A stretch of DNA of 36,678 bases from Candidatus Poseidoniaceae archaeon (GCA_030747785.1 JASLKC010000053.1:1-36678); one strand, 5' to 3'. Numbered from the stretch's first letter, positions 23,691-32,526 are shown. A program made the numbers and translations. Notes: generated by a model from the sequence alone, not told the origin.

Positions 23691-25205
23691 TCACCTCGCG
23701 AACCAATGTGGCATTGGGCGGTCATATCCCGCCAGGCGCAGGCCGCTCACGGCTGCAGTATCCTGGTCGCATGCACGTAGATTGATTCTACCTAGGGAGT
23801 CTATTGAAGAGATTCCTAAGCGATTAAGATGGGCACAGAGTCCTGCATTAACTTGGGCAATCCAACCAGAAACATCCTCGTCGGGTGCAGGTGAAATCGC
23901 GAAACCAAGTCCGGAGGCGCATAGGATTGCTAGATCTTCACTTGTAGCAGCCCATGGCAACATCATTGCAGATGAGGAACTATCACCGAGGCGAGCCTTG
24001 GCTGAGCGACCAACCAATGGTAATGTTGCAGCAGCACAAATACCACTGCCATCATCGAGAATACTTGCTGCAACATGAGCGCCATGATGGCTTGCATTAG
24101 TGTGGAGGCTTGCAACATTGTTTACACCATGCAACATCAATACTTTCGAATTGGCGCCAGCTAGGCTCTGTAGTGAGACTAGTAAACCATCGATAGCAGC
24201 TGAATCCATTGCGGGTAGTGCAGATAAGTCAAGGGCAAAACCTCCTGCGGCTTTCACCAATTCTGGTGCATCAGCAAAATTGCTTCCATCGATTAATGCG
24301 ATGTCACATTCCCTTGGTGATTTACTGACAAGGCAGGGGTGAAATAGGTCCTTCGGAGCGCCATTAGGTAAGAATGGTAATAGTGGAACAGGTAAGGCAA
24401 GAGCCTCTTCCTCGCCAATTAAAGTCACAGTATCACATGTGGCATGATGAGGATTATGATCACCTTCATCTGGGACTAATGCGATTCCAGAGAGGTCTTC
24501 TCTACAACTCGCCATAATTCCTTCAACGGGGGTACCATCTGCTACAATGCACACAGCATCTGCTGGGACCTGAAGGTCAGCCTCGCTAAGTTGCTTGTTG
24601 ATATCATCCGCTTCTTTCTTGGTTAATGCTCGAATTTTTACTCCTGGTGGAGGGGAAGGGCATCGCCCATTGATTACGATTCTACCACCGGACATTCTTG
24701 CGCCAGGGTCTGGTCCTACATCCCCATGTACGACGATAAGTCCATCACTCATACCACCGCCAATTCGGCGGCCAGCATCGCCACGAACGATGATTAGTCC
24801 TCCAGACATTGCAGAACCGGCATCATCACCGACTCCATCTAGAACAGTGATACATCCACTTCTCTGCCCGTAGCCTACACAATCACCTGCTTCACGCTCA
24901 CAAGTGATATCATTACCGTTGTTACCGGCGCCGAGGAAAGAGGAACAATCACCTTGGTGAGTATAGGTGCCACCATCACCGAAAGCAGCGGTAAATGGCC
25001 CAAGTCGCCCTAAACTACGGATTCTTGCACCCTTTGGAAGATTTGGACATAATCCCAGTTCTCCATCCTTGGGAACAGGCTCTCCACTTGTTGTCCAACC
25101 AATACGTAGTACAATGTTTCTTTCAAGGGCTTTCTCAAGTTGCGCGGGCAACCTAGAATTGATGCTCATTGAGCGTGTGACTACATCGTCGGAGGACGCC
25201 ATCAC
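23691..25205 (-). CDS. GXGXG-domain protein related to glutamate synthase (GltB-like)
   Basis: This 504-residue protein carries a GXGXG beta-helix near residues 105-185: repeated turns GDCVGYGQRSGCITV, GSAMSGGLIIVRGDAGRRIGG, GMSDGLIVVHGDVGPDPG and RMSGGRIVINGRC. This fold occurs in the C-terminal domain of glutamate synthase large subunit and in formylmethanofuran dehydrogenase subunit C. The C-terminal half is Ala/Ser-rich. Its end (LCAHLNRLGISSIDSLGRINL) resembles the tail of the GltB FMN domain, but the FMN and Fe-S motifs are not evident. In GltB the FMN domain precedes GXGXG; here the order looks reversed. Amidotransferase function is therefore doubtful, and it may be a structural or regulatory relative. 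It is divergent from gap across 110 bp. Confidence 0.65.
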   Translation of the reverse strand: MMASSDDVVTRSMSINSRLPAQLEKALERNIVLRIGWTTSGEPVPKDGELGLCPNLPKGARIRSLGRLGPFTAAFGDGGTYTHQGDCSSFLGAGNNGNDITCEREAGDCVGYGQRSGCITVLDGVGDDAGSAMSGGLIIVRGDAGRRIGGGMSDGLIVVHGDVGPDPGARMSGGRIVINGRCPSPPPGVKIRALTKKEADDINKQLSEADLQVPADAVCIVADGTPVEGIMASCREDLSGIALVPDEGDHNPHHATCDTVTLIGEEEALALPVPLLPFLPNGAPKDLFHPCLVSKSPRECDIALIDGSNFADAPELVKAAGGFALDLSALPAMDSAAIDGLLVSLQSLAGANSKVLMLHGVNNVASLHTNASHHGAHVAASILDDGSGICAAATLPLVGRSAKARLGDSSSSAMMLPWAATSEDLAILCASGLGFAISPAPDEDVSGWIAQVNAGLCAHLNRLGISSIDSLGRINLRACDQDTAAVSGLRLAGYDRPMPHWFAR

Positions 25206-25314
25206 TCCGCCGGGTGTTGTTCCCTCTCATCAATGGTTTCCCTCGTCACTATGGTCTAGTACGATAGGGAAGGTTCATTTGGAGTACGCGGGGGCACATC
25301 AAACGGGGAGAATA

Positions 25315-26349
25315 GTGACCATCAAGGTGGCCATCAACGGATACGGTACCATCGGCAAGCGTGTTGCAGACGCAGTTGCTTGTCAAGACGACATGGAAAT
25401 AATCGGTGTCACAAAGACCAGGCCAGCCTTTGGCTGTGACTTAGCGGTGCGAAAAGGATACCCTCTATACTGCACCTTTGATGATGCAGATCGTATTGCT
25501 GCCTTTGCTAAGGCAGGCTATGAATGCCATGGTGGTCTTTCTGAATTATTGGCTGCGGCTGATGTCGTTGTCGATTGTTCACCAGGGAAGATGGGAGCCG
25601 ACAATAAGTCGAAGTACCAAGCTGCTGGAATAAAATGGATTTTCCAAGGTGGCGAAAAGCACGCTATGACGGGCATGTCTTACACCTCTTGTGCAAATCA
25701 CACCGAGAACTTGAATGCAGAAGGAACTCGAGTTGTGAGTTGTAATACTACAGGACTTTCGCGCACTCTTGTCCCACTCTACAACCACTGTGGTTCACTT
25801 TCCGTAGAATGCACAATGATTCGTCGCGCTGCAGATCCTGGCGACTCCAAGAAAGGGCCAATTAATGCAATCAAACCAGTCCTAAAGGTTCCAAGCCATC
25901 ATGGCCCTGATGTCATGACTGTAAAACCAGAGATTGAGATTAATTCACTAGCGGTTGCAGTTCCTACTACAATCATGCACGTTCACTCTATCGTTGCAAC
26001 CTTGCCTGAGGGTCACGGATTGACTACTGAAAGCGTACTTGAACTATGGAATGCAAGTCCACGAGTGGTAATTATGAACGGTGCTGAAACCGGAATTACC
26101 ACTACTGCCGAAGTGATGGAATTCGCTCGTGACATGGGTAGAACTTGGGGTGACCTCCATGAGATATTCGTCTGGGAAGATGGAGTAAAATTAGTGGGTA
26201 ATACGCTATATTATTTCCAAGCGATTCATCAAGAATCCGACGTCATCCCAGAAAATGTAGATGCGATTCGTGCACTGATGGGCACTGAATCTGATTGGAA
26301 AGTATCGGTTGCAAAAACCGATGCTGCAATCGCTGCGTTATTCGAGTGA
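25315..26349 (+). CDS. gap: Glyceraldehyde-3-phosphate dehydrogenase, archaeal type II
   Basis: This 344-residue enzyme oxidises glyceraldehyde-3-phosphate with phosphate and NAD(P) to 1,3-bisphosphoglycerate, or runs in reverse for gluconeogenesis. The Rossmann motif INGYGTIGKRV is at the N-terminus. The catalytic Cys143 lies in the archaeal signature SCNTTGLSR. DPGDSKKGPINAIKP and the C-terminal helix are typical of the archaeal family rather than bacterial Gap. The start is GTG 25315, with GGGGAG at 25305-25310. The frame is open much further upstream, but that part is antisense to the GXGXG gene and has no homology. No other glycolytic gene is nearby. A perfect palindrome follows the stop. 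Confidence 0.94.
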   Translation: MTIKVAINGYGTIGKRVADAVACQDDMEIIGVTKTRPAFGCDLAVRKGYPLYCTFDDADRIAAFAKAGYECHGGLSELLAAADVVVDCSPGKMGADNKSKYQAAGIKWIFQGGEKHAMTGMSYTSCANHTENLNAEGTRVVSCNTTGLSRTLVPLYNHCGSLSVECTMIRRAADPGDSKKGPINAIKPVLKVPSHHGPDVMTVKPEIEINSLAVAVPTTIMHVHSIVATLPEGHGLTTESVLELWNASPRVVIMNGAETGITTTAEVMEFARDMGRTWGDLHEIFVWEDGVKLVGNTLYYFQAIHQESDVIPENVDAIRALMGTESDWKVSVAKTDAAIAALFE

Positions 26350-26357
26350 AATTTTCC

Positions 26358-26375
26358 TTGCTCCTATAGGAGCAA
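26358..26375. repeat. Perfect 18-base palindrome between gap and the subtilase gene
   Basis: TTGCTCC-TATA-GGAGCAA is identical to its own reverse complement. It begins 9 bases after the gap stop and ends 42 bases before the subtilase ATG. It could form a 7 bp hairpin ending gap, or be the operator of a dimeric regulator for the subtilase. Confidence 0.6.
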
Positions 26376-26379
26376 CCGA

Positions 26380-26392
26380 GGTTCATATTCAA
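26380..26392 (+). promoter_or_regulatory. Possible TATA box for the subtilase gene
   Basis: GTTCATATTCAAG lies 26-38 bases before ATG 26418, the spacing expected for box A of a leaderless or near-leaderless archaeal transcript. The match to the TATA consensus is modest. Confidence 0.3.
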
Positions 26393-26417
26393 GTAGGGTA
26401 CAGGAGTCGCAGAGCCC

Positions 26418-29400
26418 ATGCATGCTACTCGTCGAGCAATGGTCCTACTCTTGGTCCTACTCGCATCACCCTTGGTGAGTTTGGCTCCGACGGGTAGTGC
26501 TGCCTCACCAGACTCACTCGAACTCGCTGCAGCAAATTGGCATGTAATCGATGATGTCGAAATGAGTACATCTGCCCTGAAGTCAGTCGATTTCCGTATA
26601 CATCTCGCAATTGGTTCATTCGACCCACTGAGCGAAGAACCACCATGGTCCGGAATTAAGGATGATTTTGATTATCGACAAACCGGTATGGCAATCGTTC
26701 AGTTGAATCATCATACTGGAGAGGCATTGTACGACCTCGTAGATGAGCATGGAGTATTCGTTCTCGACCACATGGGTGGATCAGCATGGCTGGTTAGACT
26801 CTCTCATCCCGATGACCTTGTGGCAATTCAACATGATGAGACTGTTCGATGGGCAGGTATCATGCAACCGGGATGGCGTCTTTCTCCTAATTTGAATACC
26901 AATACCGCTCTGATTGCTGCAATCCCAGCGGCCGACCTCATTCCTGAGGCATTGGAAGGACTTGCACATGACCTTGTGTTGATGGGGGCAGAGGAAGCTT
27001 GGTGCGGCCTACATCTGTGTGAAATAACAGGAACAATAGACCATTCCCTACTTGCTAGAGATGGCAGAATTATCTTCAGTGAGCCAACTTATTCGCTACG
27101 TTTGACCAATGCAATGGCAGGCGCAGTTGTTGGTGTAGATGCAGTGACAAATAATGCATCCTTTACCCTCGATGGTTCTGGAGAAACTATCTCCTTCACC
27201 GATACTGGATTAGATTCAGACCACCCTGATATCGTGGGACGAGTCGCTGCAACTTACACCCAATTCGGCCTTGACCCAAGTCCTGCCGATACCAATGGTG
27301 GACATGGAACTCATGTCGCCATTACTCTAGTTGGAGATGGTAGTGGAGATGGATCTGCAAAAGGAATAGCGCCTGCTGCTAACATAATCGCTTATGCATT
27401 AGAGCATGACCCAACCGGTGTTTTCGGTAGATTGGGAAGTATTTACGACATGCTCAGGCATGCAGAACAAGAAGGTTCACGAGTATCAGTTAATGCGTGG
27501 GGACTCAATGGTAATTGGGGAAAATATACTGCTGATTCACGCTCACTCGATGTATTTGTGAGAGATAATCCCGAGTTCTTACCGATTTTCTCTGCTGGTG
27601 ATGATGTGCATCAGGACCCATCGAAGATAATGGCTCCATCTACTGCGAAGAATGTACTTTCAGTTGGTGCGACAACTAATTCGGGAACAATGGCAAATTT
27701 CTCGGCCCAAGGTCCATCGATGGATGGAAGAGTCAAGCCTGATATCGTTGCACCTGGCGTTGGTATTTGCTCTGGACAAGCAGAGGAAGCAACTGCTCCA
27801 ATGGGCTGGTCCTGCGCAAGTGGAACCCACTCAAATGGAAATCCAATGTACATGACCCTAGATGGATCTAGTCAGGCAACTGCAGTAGTTGGCGGAACGG
27901 TATCCCTCACAAGAGAATACATCCGTGAACAAGTTGGTATTTCTTCTCCATCAGCCGCACTTCTCAAAGCTACTGTAATCAATGGTGCTATCGATTTGGG
28001 CGCTCCAGATATTCCTAACTCTGCTGAAGGATGGGGTCAAATCAACCTTGAGCGAACCATTCTACCGATGGATGGAAACACACATCTTCAGACATTTGTT
28101 GATGATGCTAGAGTACTAAATGCTGGTTATTCCACAGTTTATTCATTTGAGTTAGATGCCTCACATGGCATCGATTTGACCTTGGCCTGGACCGATGTTG
28201 CGGGTAGCGCAAATGATAATCAGAATAATTCACGTCTCGTAAATGACCTCGACCTCTTGCTGATTTCACCCGATGGTACGGTATACAAGGGCAATGTGAT
28301 TTTCAATGGTGAATCAGTTCCAAATGGCGTCTCTGATTCTATCAATAATGTCGAAAGGATTCGTATTGCACCAGGGTCCGTTGTAACAAGCGGACAATGG
28401 CAGGTCAAGGTAGAGCACACCGGTGGCTTAGAGCAAGCGTTCGGACTAGTCCTTACCGCAAAGGCAAACCCCATTCCATCTACTGATTTGATAGTCTTCG
28501 ATGGCTCGATTTACGCCTCTTCAGAGTCACCATTACTCAATGATTTAATCACTCTGCGTATCTCATGGTTCAATCAAGGTACACTACCTGCTGGGTCATT
28601 CAGAGTAACACTTGAGGACCTTACCTCAGGTGATACACTATACGATTCTACAAGAACTGGCCTCGCCGACGGAATCATCGATTCAGTTACGATTTATCAT
28701 CAGTTCAATACTACGGGCATACACGATATGCGATTGAGCATCGATGTTGATGATGATGTCGTTGAAATCAATGATGCGACCAATGGAACTGACAATAATA
28801 TACTCAACATGCAAATGGAAGTAAAAGCGCTGGGCGTCCGACTTGTCCCGCTAGATTTGTCAGGAGCCGTCGATAATAATCGCATCAACCAAACTCTAGA
28901 CCCTCGGAATGGAGTTGGGATGACTTGGCCAATATTACTGAGGCACGAAGGAACCGGTACCGAATCGGTCAAACTCACAATTTCCCAAGTGCAGATTCCT
29001 CATCCAGTAAGAGATGATTTCCTCTTACCTCCGGAGGATAATTGGAGTAAATCTTCAGACCTTTCTGGTCCTTTCACCCTTTCACCAATGGGAGGAGGAG
29101 GAGACCAAATCCACCTCAATATCACCATGACTGATGATGATGCAGATAATTCGGGAAATATCCCTCGATATGCCGAAGCGGGGGTATTCTTGGTTGACGT
29201 AACTGCGCGCTATGAATTTGATCAAAGCGTTTCACACACAATTCGCCTCCAATTAACCGTGATGGAAGTGAAGGATGTTATGGTTGCACCAGCGGGAACG
29301 GATGGTCTTGAAGCTGCCCCTGGTAGTAGTACAGCATTTTCAATATCAGTGATGAATACCGGCAACTCCCCTGCAATTTACGATTTGGACTGTTATAGTG

Positions 29401-31214
29401 AAAACCGGTGGCAAGTCCAACTTGGTCAATCAAATTCCAGTTCATTTTCATTCGAGCCATTAGATATTCTAGAATATCTTCCAATGCAGGTTCGACTCTA
29501 TGTTCCACCTGTAGTCGATGGACTACCTGCAGCGGGTAGTCAAGATTCCATTTCTTGTTCGGTTACCAGTGTTCAAGACCCGGAATTGAATATTACTGAA
29601 GTAGTGATTTTGACAGTGAAGGCACTCCAGTCATTTAATACCGAGTTATTCGATCACGAGGGGCTTGAAATCGGGCCCTCTGCTCTTGCACGAGATATCG
29701 CTGTAGACACCTCTGAGCGCGTTAATCTTACACTGGGAATTGAGAATACGGGAAATACTGCACTCAATCTCTCAATGCGTGTTTCACCCGAGTTAACCAC
29801 TTGGACAATTGGTGTAACACATGGCGATGAATCGGATTCACGTGAAGTTAGTTTCTCAATACAGCCTGGAGGCTCTACAACCGTAGTAATTGCTGTATTG
29901 ATCTCTCCGACTGCATCGATGGGAGATACCAATAGATTGGTATTCAAAACAAGTGTAAATCAAGCGATTTTCTTGAATAATGAAACGACCCTTGTGGTGA
30001 AAGATGAATTATCTATCGAACTAGATGCTAGTAACTCTGACACCTTCCCAGTAATGGTTGATGGGGAATGGAATTATTTTGAATTCACAATTGAAAATAC
30101 TGGAAATGCCCTAGTGACATTATCGTGGGATCACAGTATTGCGCCCGATGGTTGGCAGGTTGGTTTCGCAAATCCAACGTCAATTATGAATCCACGCGAT
30201 ATAGAAACTATACGAATCGGTGTGATTCCTCCAGCAGGAGAAGCCGTAGGTATTTCGGAATTTGAACTTGGGATATTTGTAGATGCCACAAATGGTTTCG
30301 AAACAATTTCTGAGGACATTCGTATTACAATCGAAATTCAAGAAACCACATATGCAGTTATTGCCCCTCTAGATGATACTGAAAGGCCCTTGCTCTCTAT
30401 CGCACGCGATGGAAGTGCAACTCAAAACCTAACTATTACCAATGATGGAAATAGTATCCTTGATGCCACGCTCGTTGCATCGGTGATTAATGAGGAAGGT
30501 GAAGAAGTGAAAGATTGGGAAGTCTCCCTTTCCAAGACTAGTTTTGAAAATATTGCGATTGGAGGAGTAACTCAATTCACAGTTACTGCTACACCAAATG
30601 ATGATACTGAAACTGGAATTGTGACTATCAGAATTATTGCAACAACTGCAGATACAAATTCGAGCCTTGATCTAGAAACCTCGGTAGAATCCCGCCGTTC
30701 ACAAGGCGGTCTATTCGGCATCATGCCAGTTTGGGCAGCGAGTCTTGTGATATTCGCAGTTATCGCTGCTGGTGCTATTGTAGCTATCAGAATCAAGCGC
30801 TCGGCACCAAAGAATTACGATGGTGAAGAGTTGGTTGCACCCGATGCACATTCGATGCCAGATGATGGCGACAGACTTGATGCAATGATGGATTTAGTTT
30901 CAAAAACAAGTATTGCAAGTGGTGCAGTATCTGCAGAGGAGATTGCTGATGCCCTCGCGGGATCAATTCCGCAACTTCCTCCTCCTCCAGCCGTGGTCCC
31001 TGATGGTAGACCACCACGACTAGAAACACCAACAGGGCGACCGCCTGCTGCAATTCCGGCCGGTCGTCCGACAGTTACTCCAGCAGTAGTTCCAGTGCCA
31101 ATTGCAGTACCCGCAGGTCCACCACTTCCACCAACTGGATTACCTCCTGGTTGGTCAATGGAGCAATGGCAACATTATGGTCACCAGTGGCTTATTCAAC
31201 AAGGCCAACAGTGA
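26418..31214 (+). CDS. Giant membrane-anchored subtilisin-like serine protease with QWQHYGHQ tail
   Basis: This 1598-residue protein has a signal peptide (AMVLLLVLLASPLVSLAPTGSA) and an S8 subtilase domain with an intact triad: Asp262 (SFTDTGLDSDHPDI), His296 (GGHGTHVA) and Ser485 (LDGSSQATAV). A pre-catalytic region of about 240 residues may act as a propeptide. Behind the protease come a jelly-roll P-like domain (DLTLAWTDVAG, NDLDLLLISPDG), a CARDB-like domain (LRISWFNQGTLPAGSFRVTL) and several NEW3-like repeats (MNTGNSPAIYDLD, ENTGNTALNLSMR, ENTGNALVTLSWD, TNDGNSILDATL). One TM (about residues 1437-1458, VWAASLVIFAVIAAGAIVAI) is followed by RIKRS, a Pro-rich linker and the terminal PPLPPTGLPPGW...QWQHYGHQ module. 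It probably digests protein at the cell surface, as expected of a heterotroph living on marine protein. Confidence 0.93.
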   Translation: MHATRRAMVLLLVLLASPLVSLAPTGSAASPDSLELAAANWHVIDDVEMSTSALKSVDFRIHLAIGSFDPLSEEPPWSGIKDDFDYRQTGMAIVQLNHHTGEALYDLVDEHGVFVLDHMGGSAWLVRLSHPDDLVAIQHDETVRWAGIMQPGWRLSPNLNTNTALIAAIPAADLIPEALEGLAHDLVLMGAEEAWCGLHLCEITGTIDHSLLARDGRIIFSEPTYSLRLTNAMAGAVVGVDAVTNNASFTLDGSGETISFTDTGLDSDHPDIVGRVAATYTQFGLDPSPADTNGGHGTHVAITLVGDGSGDGSAKGIAPAANIIAYALEHDPTGVFGRLGSIYDMLRHAEQEGSRVSVNAWGLNGNWGKYTADSRSLDVFVRDNPEFLPIFSAGDDVHQDPSKIMAPSTAKNVLSVGATTNSGTMANFSAQGPSMDGRVKPDIVAPGVGICSGQAEEATAPMGWSCASGTHSNGNPMYMTLDGSSQATAVVGGTVSLTREYIREQVGISSPSAALLKATVINGAIDLGAPDIPNSAEGWGQINLERTILPMDGNTHLQTFVDDARVLNAGYSTVYSFELDASHGIDLTLAWTDVAGSANDNQNNSRLVNDLDLLLISPDGTVYKGNVIFNGESVPNGVSDSINNVERIRIAPGSVVTSGQWQVKVEHTGGLEQAFGLVLTAKANPIPSTDLIVFDGSIYASSESPLLNDLITLRISWFNQGTLPAGSFRVTLEDLTSGDTLYDSTRTGLADGIIDSVTIYHQFNTTGIHDMRLSIDVDDDVVEINDATNGTDNNILNMQMEVKALGVRLVPLDLSGAVDNNRINQTLDPRNGVGMTWPILLRHEGTGTESVKLTISQVQIPHPVRDDFLLPPEDNWSKSSDLSGPFTLSPMGGGGDQIHLNITMTDDDADNSGNIPRYAEAGVFLVDVTARYEFDQSVSHTIRLQLTVMEVKDVMVAPAGTDGLEAAPGSSTAFSISVMNTGNSPAIYDLDCYSENRWQVQLGQSNSSSFSFEPLDILEYLPMQVRLYVPPVVDGLPAAGSQDSISCSVTSVQDPELNITEVVILTVKALQSFNTELFDHEGLEIGPSALARDIAVDTSERVNLTLGIENTGNTALNLSMRVSPELTTWTIGVTHGDESDSREVSFSIQPGGSTTVVIAVLISPTASMGDTNRLVFKTSVNQAIFLNNETTLVVKDELSIELDASNSDTFPVMVDGEWNYFEFTIENTGNALVTLSWDHSIAPDGWQVGFANPTSIMNPRDIETIRIGVIPPAGEAVGISEFELGIFVDATNGFETISEDIRITIEIQETTYAVIAPLDDTERPLLSIARDGSATQNLTITNDGNSILDATLVASVINEEGEEVKDWEVSLSKTSFENIAIGGVTQFTVTATPNDDTETGIVTIRIIATTADTNSSLDLETSVESRRSQGGLFGIMPVWAASLVIFAVIAAGAIVAIRIKRSAPKNYDGEELVAPDAHSMPDDGDRLDAMMDLVSKTSIASGAVSAEEIADALAGSIPQLPPPPAVVPDGRPPRLETPTGRPPAAIPAGRPTVTPAVVPVPIAVPAGPPLPPTGLPPGWSMEQWQHYGHQWLIQQGQQ

Positions 31215-31240
31215 AGACGGGTACGCACCCCGCCAAATAT

Positions 31241-31873
31241 ATGAGCAGTATCGTATTGTTCGGTCCACCTGGTGCAGGAAAGGGCACTCAAGCACAGAGA
31301 ATCATGGATTCCACAGGCTTGCCACAGGTGAGTACAGGTGACATGCTCAGGGCTGCAGTTGCTGCTGGAACCCCTACGGGGATGGAAGCAAAGAATTACA
31401 TGGAATCTGGTCAATTAGTTCCCGATGAGGTAATTATCAATTTAATTCGCGATAGAGTTCAAGATACCGATGCAAGTAATGGAGTCATGTTTGATGGGTT
31501 TCCAAGAACTGTAGCACAAGCTGAAGCGCTTGCAGAAATTACTGAAGTTAGCCATGTCATTGCAATCGAAGTTCCTGATGGTAGAATTGTCGAGAGAATT
31601 TGTGGACGATATACTTGTGGCGACTGTAGCGCCGTATTCCATGATACATTCAATCCCTCTAACGTAGAAGGTGTGTGTGACTCATGTGGCGGTAACGACT
31701 TCAAGCGTCGTGCAGATGATAATGCAAACACGGTTCTTTCACGTCTTTCTGCTTACCACGAACAGACATCTCCGCTTGCCGAGTGGTATGACCAACGTGG
31801 AATATTTTTCCGAATCGATGGAGATAGAGCCATCGATGAGATTACTGAAGATATCTTGCGTGCACTGAAGTGA
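31241..31873 (+). CDS. adk: Adenylate kinase
   Basis: This 210-residue enzyme interconverts ATP + AMP and 2 ADP. The P-loop GPPGAGKGT is at residues 8-16, followed by the AMP-site segment STGDMLRAAVAAGT and DGFPRTVAQAEAL. The LID domain carries a four-Cys zinc site (CGRYTCGDCSAVF ... GVCDSCGG), as in many Gram-positive enzymes. It is the long bacterial-like form rather than the methanogen AdkA type, which is known in several euryarchaeal groups. ATG 31241 starts MSSIVLFGPP. The longer frame from 31151 overlaps the subtilase gene and is not homologous. It begins 26 bp after the subtilase stop and is followed by rnp4 after 9 bp. Confidence 0.95.
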   Translation: MSSIVLFGPPGAGKGTQAQRIMDSTGLPQVSTGDMLRAAVAAGTPTGMEAKNYMESGQLVPDEVIINLIRDRVQDTDASNGVMFDGFPRTVAQAEALAEITEVSHVIAIEVPDGRIVERICGRYTCGDCSAVFHDTFNPSNVEGVCDSCGGNDFKRRADDNANTVLSRLSAYHEQTSPLAEWYDQRGIFFRIDGDRAIDEITEDILRALK

Positions 31874-31882
31874 GGCTTAGTA

Positions 31883-32227
31883 ATGTCACGACGGTCAGGA
31901 CGCGCAAAGGCAAAGCGCCTACGACAGGAGAAGGCGCTAGATGCCCAAATCCATCTCTCAGGATTGATTTCAAATCCATCTAATACAATGGAACTTCGCA
32001 AAAATGCAGCGCGCCATTTAGTCAAGACCTCAAGGCGACATCGACTACCATTGCCGGTACAACAGCGCCATTGGATATGCAGAGGGTGCACGACACCCCT
32101 TATTCCCGGAACAACAAGTCGTACTAGAATTCGCGAGGGGCAGAGAATTACTACTTGCTTAGAATGTGGGCGAATCAGAAGGTTTGGGGGAGGCCCCGGA
32201 TACCATAGGAGGTCTCGCATTGAGTGA
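31883..32227 (+). CDS. rnp4: Ribonuclease P protein component 4 (Rpp21 homologue)
   Basis: This 114-residue basic protein has a helical N-terminus (RSGRAKAKRLRQEKALDAQI) and a C-terminal zinc ribbon with Cys66, Cys69, Cys92 and Cys95 (WICRGCTTPLIPGTTSRTR ... TTCLECGRIRRF). This matches archaeal Rnp4, which with Rnp1 (Pop5), Rnp2 (Rpp30) and Rnp3 (Rpp29) supports the RNA enzyme that matures tRNA 5' ends. Its stop overlaps the TTG start of the next gene, an RNA-binding protein. It lies between adk and a YhbY-like gene, so this is a small information-processing operon. Confidence 0.9.
   Translation: MSRRSGRAKAKRLRQEKALDAQIHLSGLISNPSNTMELRKNAARHLVKTSRRHRLPLPVQQRHWICRGCTTPLIPGTTSRTRIREGQRITTCLECGRIRRFGGGPGYHRRSRIE
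32208..32213 (+). promoter_or_regulatory. Shine-Dalgarno site that decides the TTG start of the YhbY-like gene
   Basis: GGAGGT lies six bases before TTG 32220, inside the rnp4 reading frame. It matches the archaeal 16S anti-SD and is the best reason to read a non-ATG start here. Confidence 0.75.
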
Positions 32228-32489
32228 TATTCCTGCTAGTATCCGTCGTGAAGCACAATCACGTGAATTCCAACCAAGTGTTCGTATTGGTAAGACCGGA
32301 ATCACCGATGCTTTGGTCGAGGAAATTAGGGGTCAACTTGCAAAGCGCAAGTTGGTGAAAATCAAAATCAATAAGGGAATTTTCGAGCGTTCTGATCGTG
32401 AAGTTGCATGGTCACACCTCGAAGAGGTGACAAACTCTACGCTTGTATTATCTCGTGGCAATGTCGGCGTTCTTTGGCTTGGACATTGA
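32220..32489 (+). CDS. YhbY/CRM-domain RNA-binding protein
   Basis: This 89-residue protein is one CRS1-YhbY (CRM) domain. It shows FQPSVRIGKTGITDALVEEI with the conserved G-x-x-G loop, then RKLVKIKINKG and the final strands TLVLSRGNVGVLWLG. In bacteria YhbY binds pre-50S particles; archaeal members are thought to bind rRNA or RNase P-related RNA. The start is decided by a textbook GGAGGT at 32208-32213, seven bases before TTG 32220. That start overlaps the end of rnp4 by 8 bases, which suggests coupled translation. An in-frame ATG at 32166 would give an overlap of over 60 bases and has no ribosome site. Confidence 0.88.
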   Translation: MSDIPASIRREAQSREFQPSVRIGKTGITDALVEEIRGQLAKRKLVKIKINKGIFERSDREVAWSHLEEVTNSTLVLSRGNVGVLWLGH

Positions 32490-32526
32490 GGATATGCTCA
32501 TAGATGCTCTTTAGGTGGGTATCACC

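Noticed and set aside
24967-25314. A 116-residue N-terminal extension of GAPDH
   Set aside because: It is antisense to the GXGXG gene and has no GAPDH homology. GTG 25315 has a good ribosome-binding site and gives the family's usual length.
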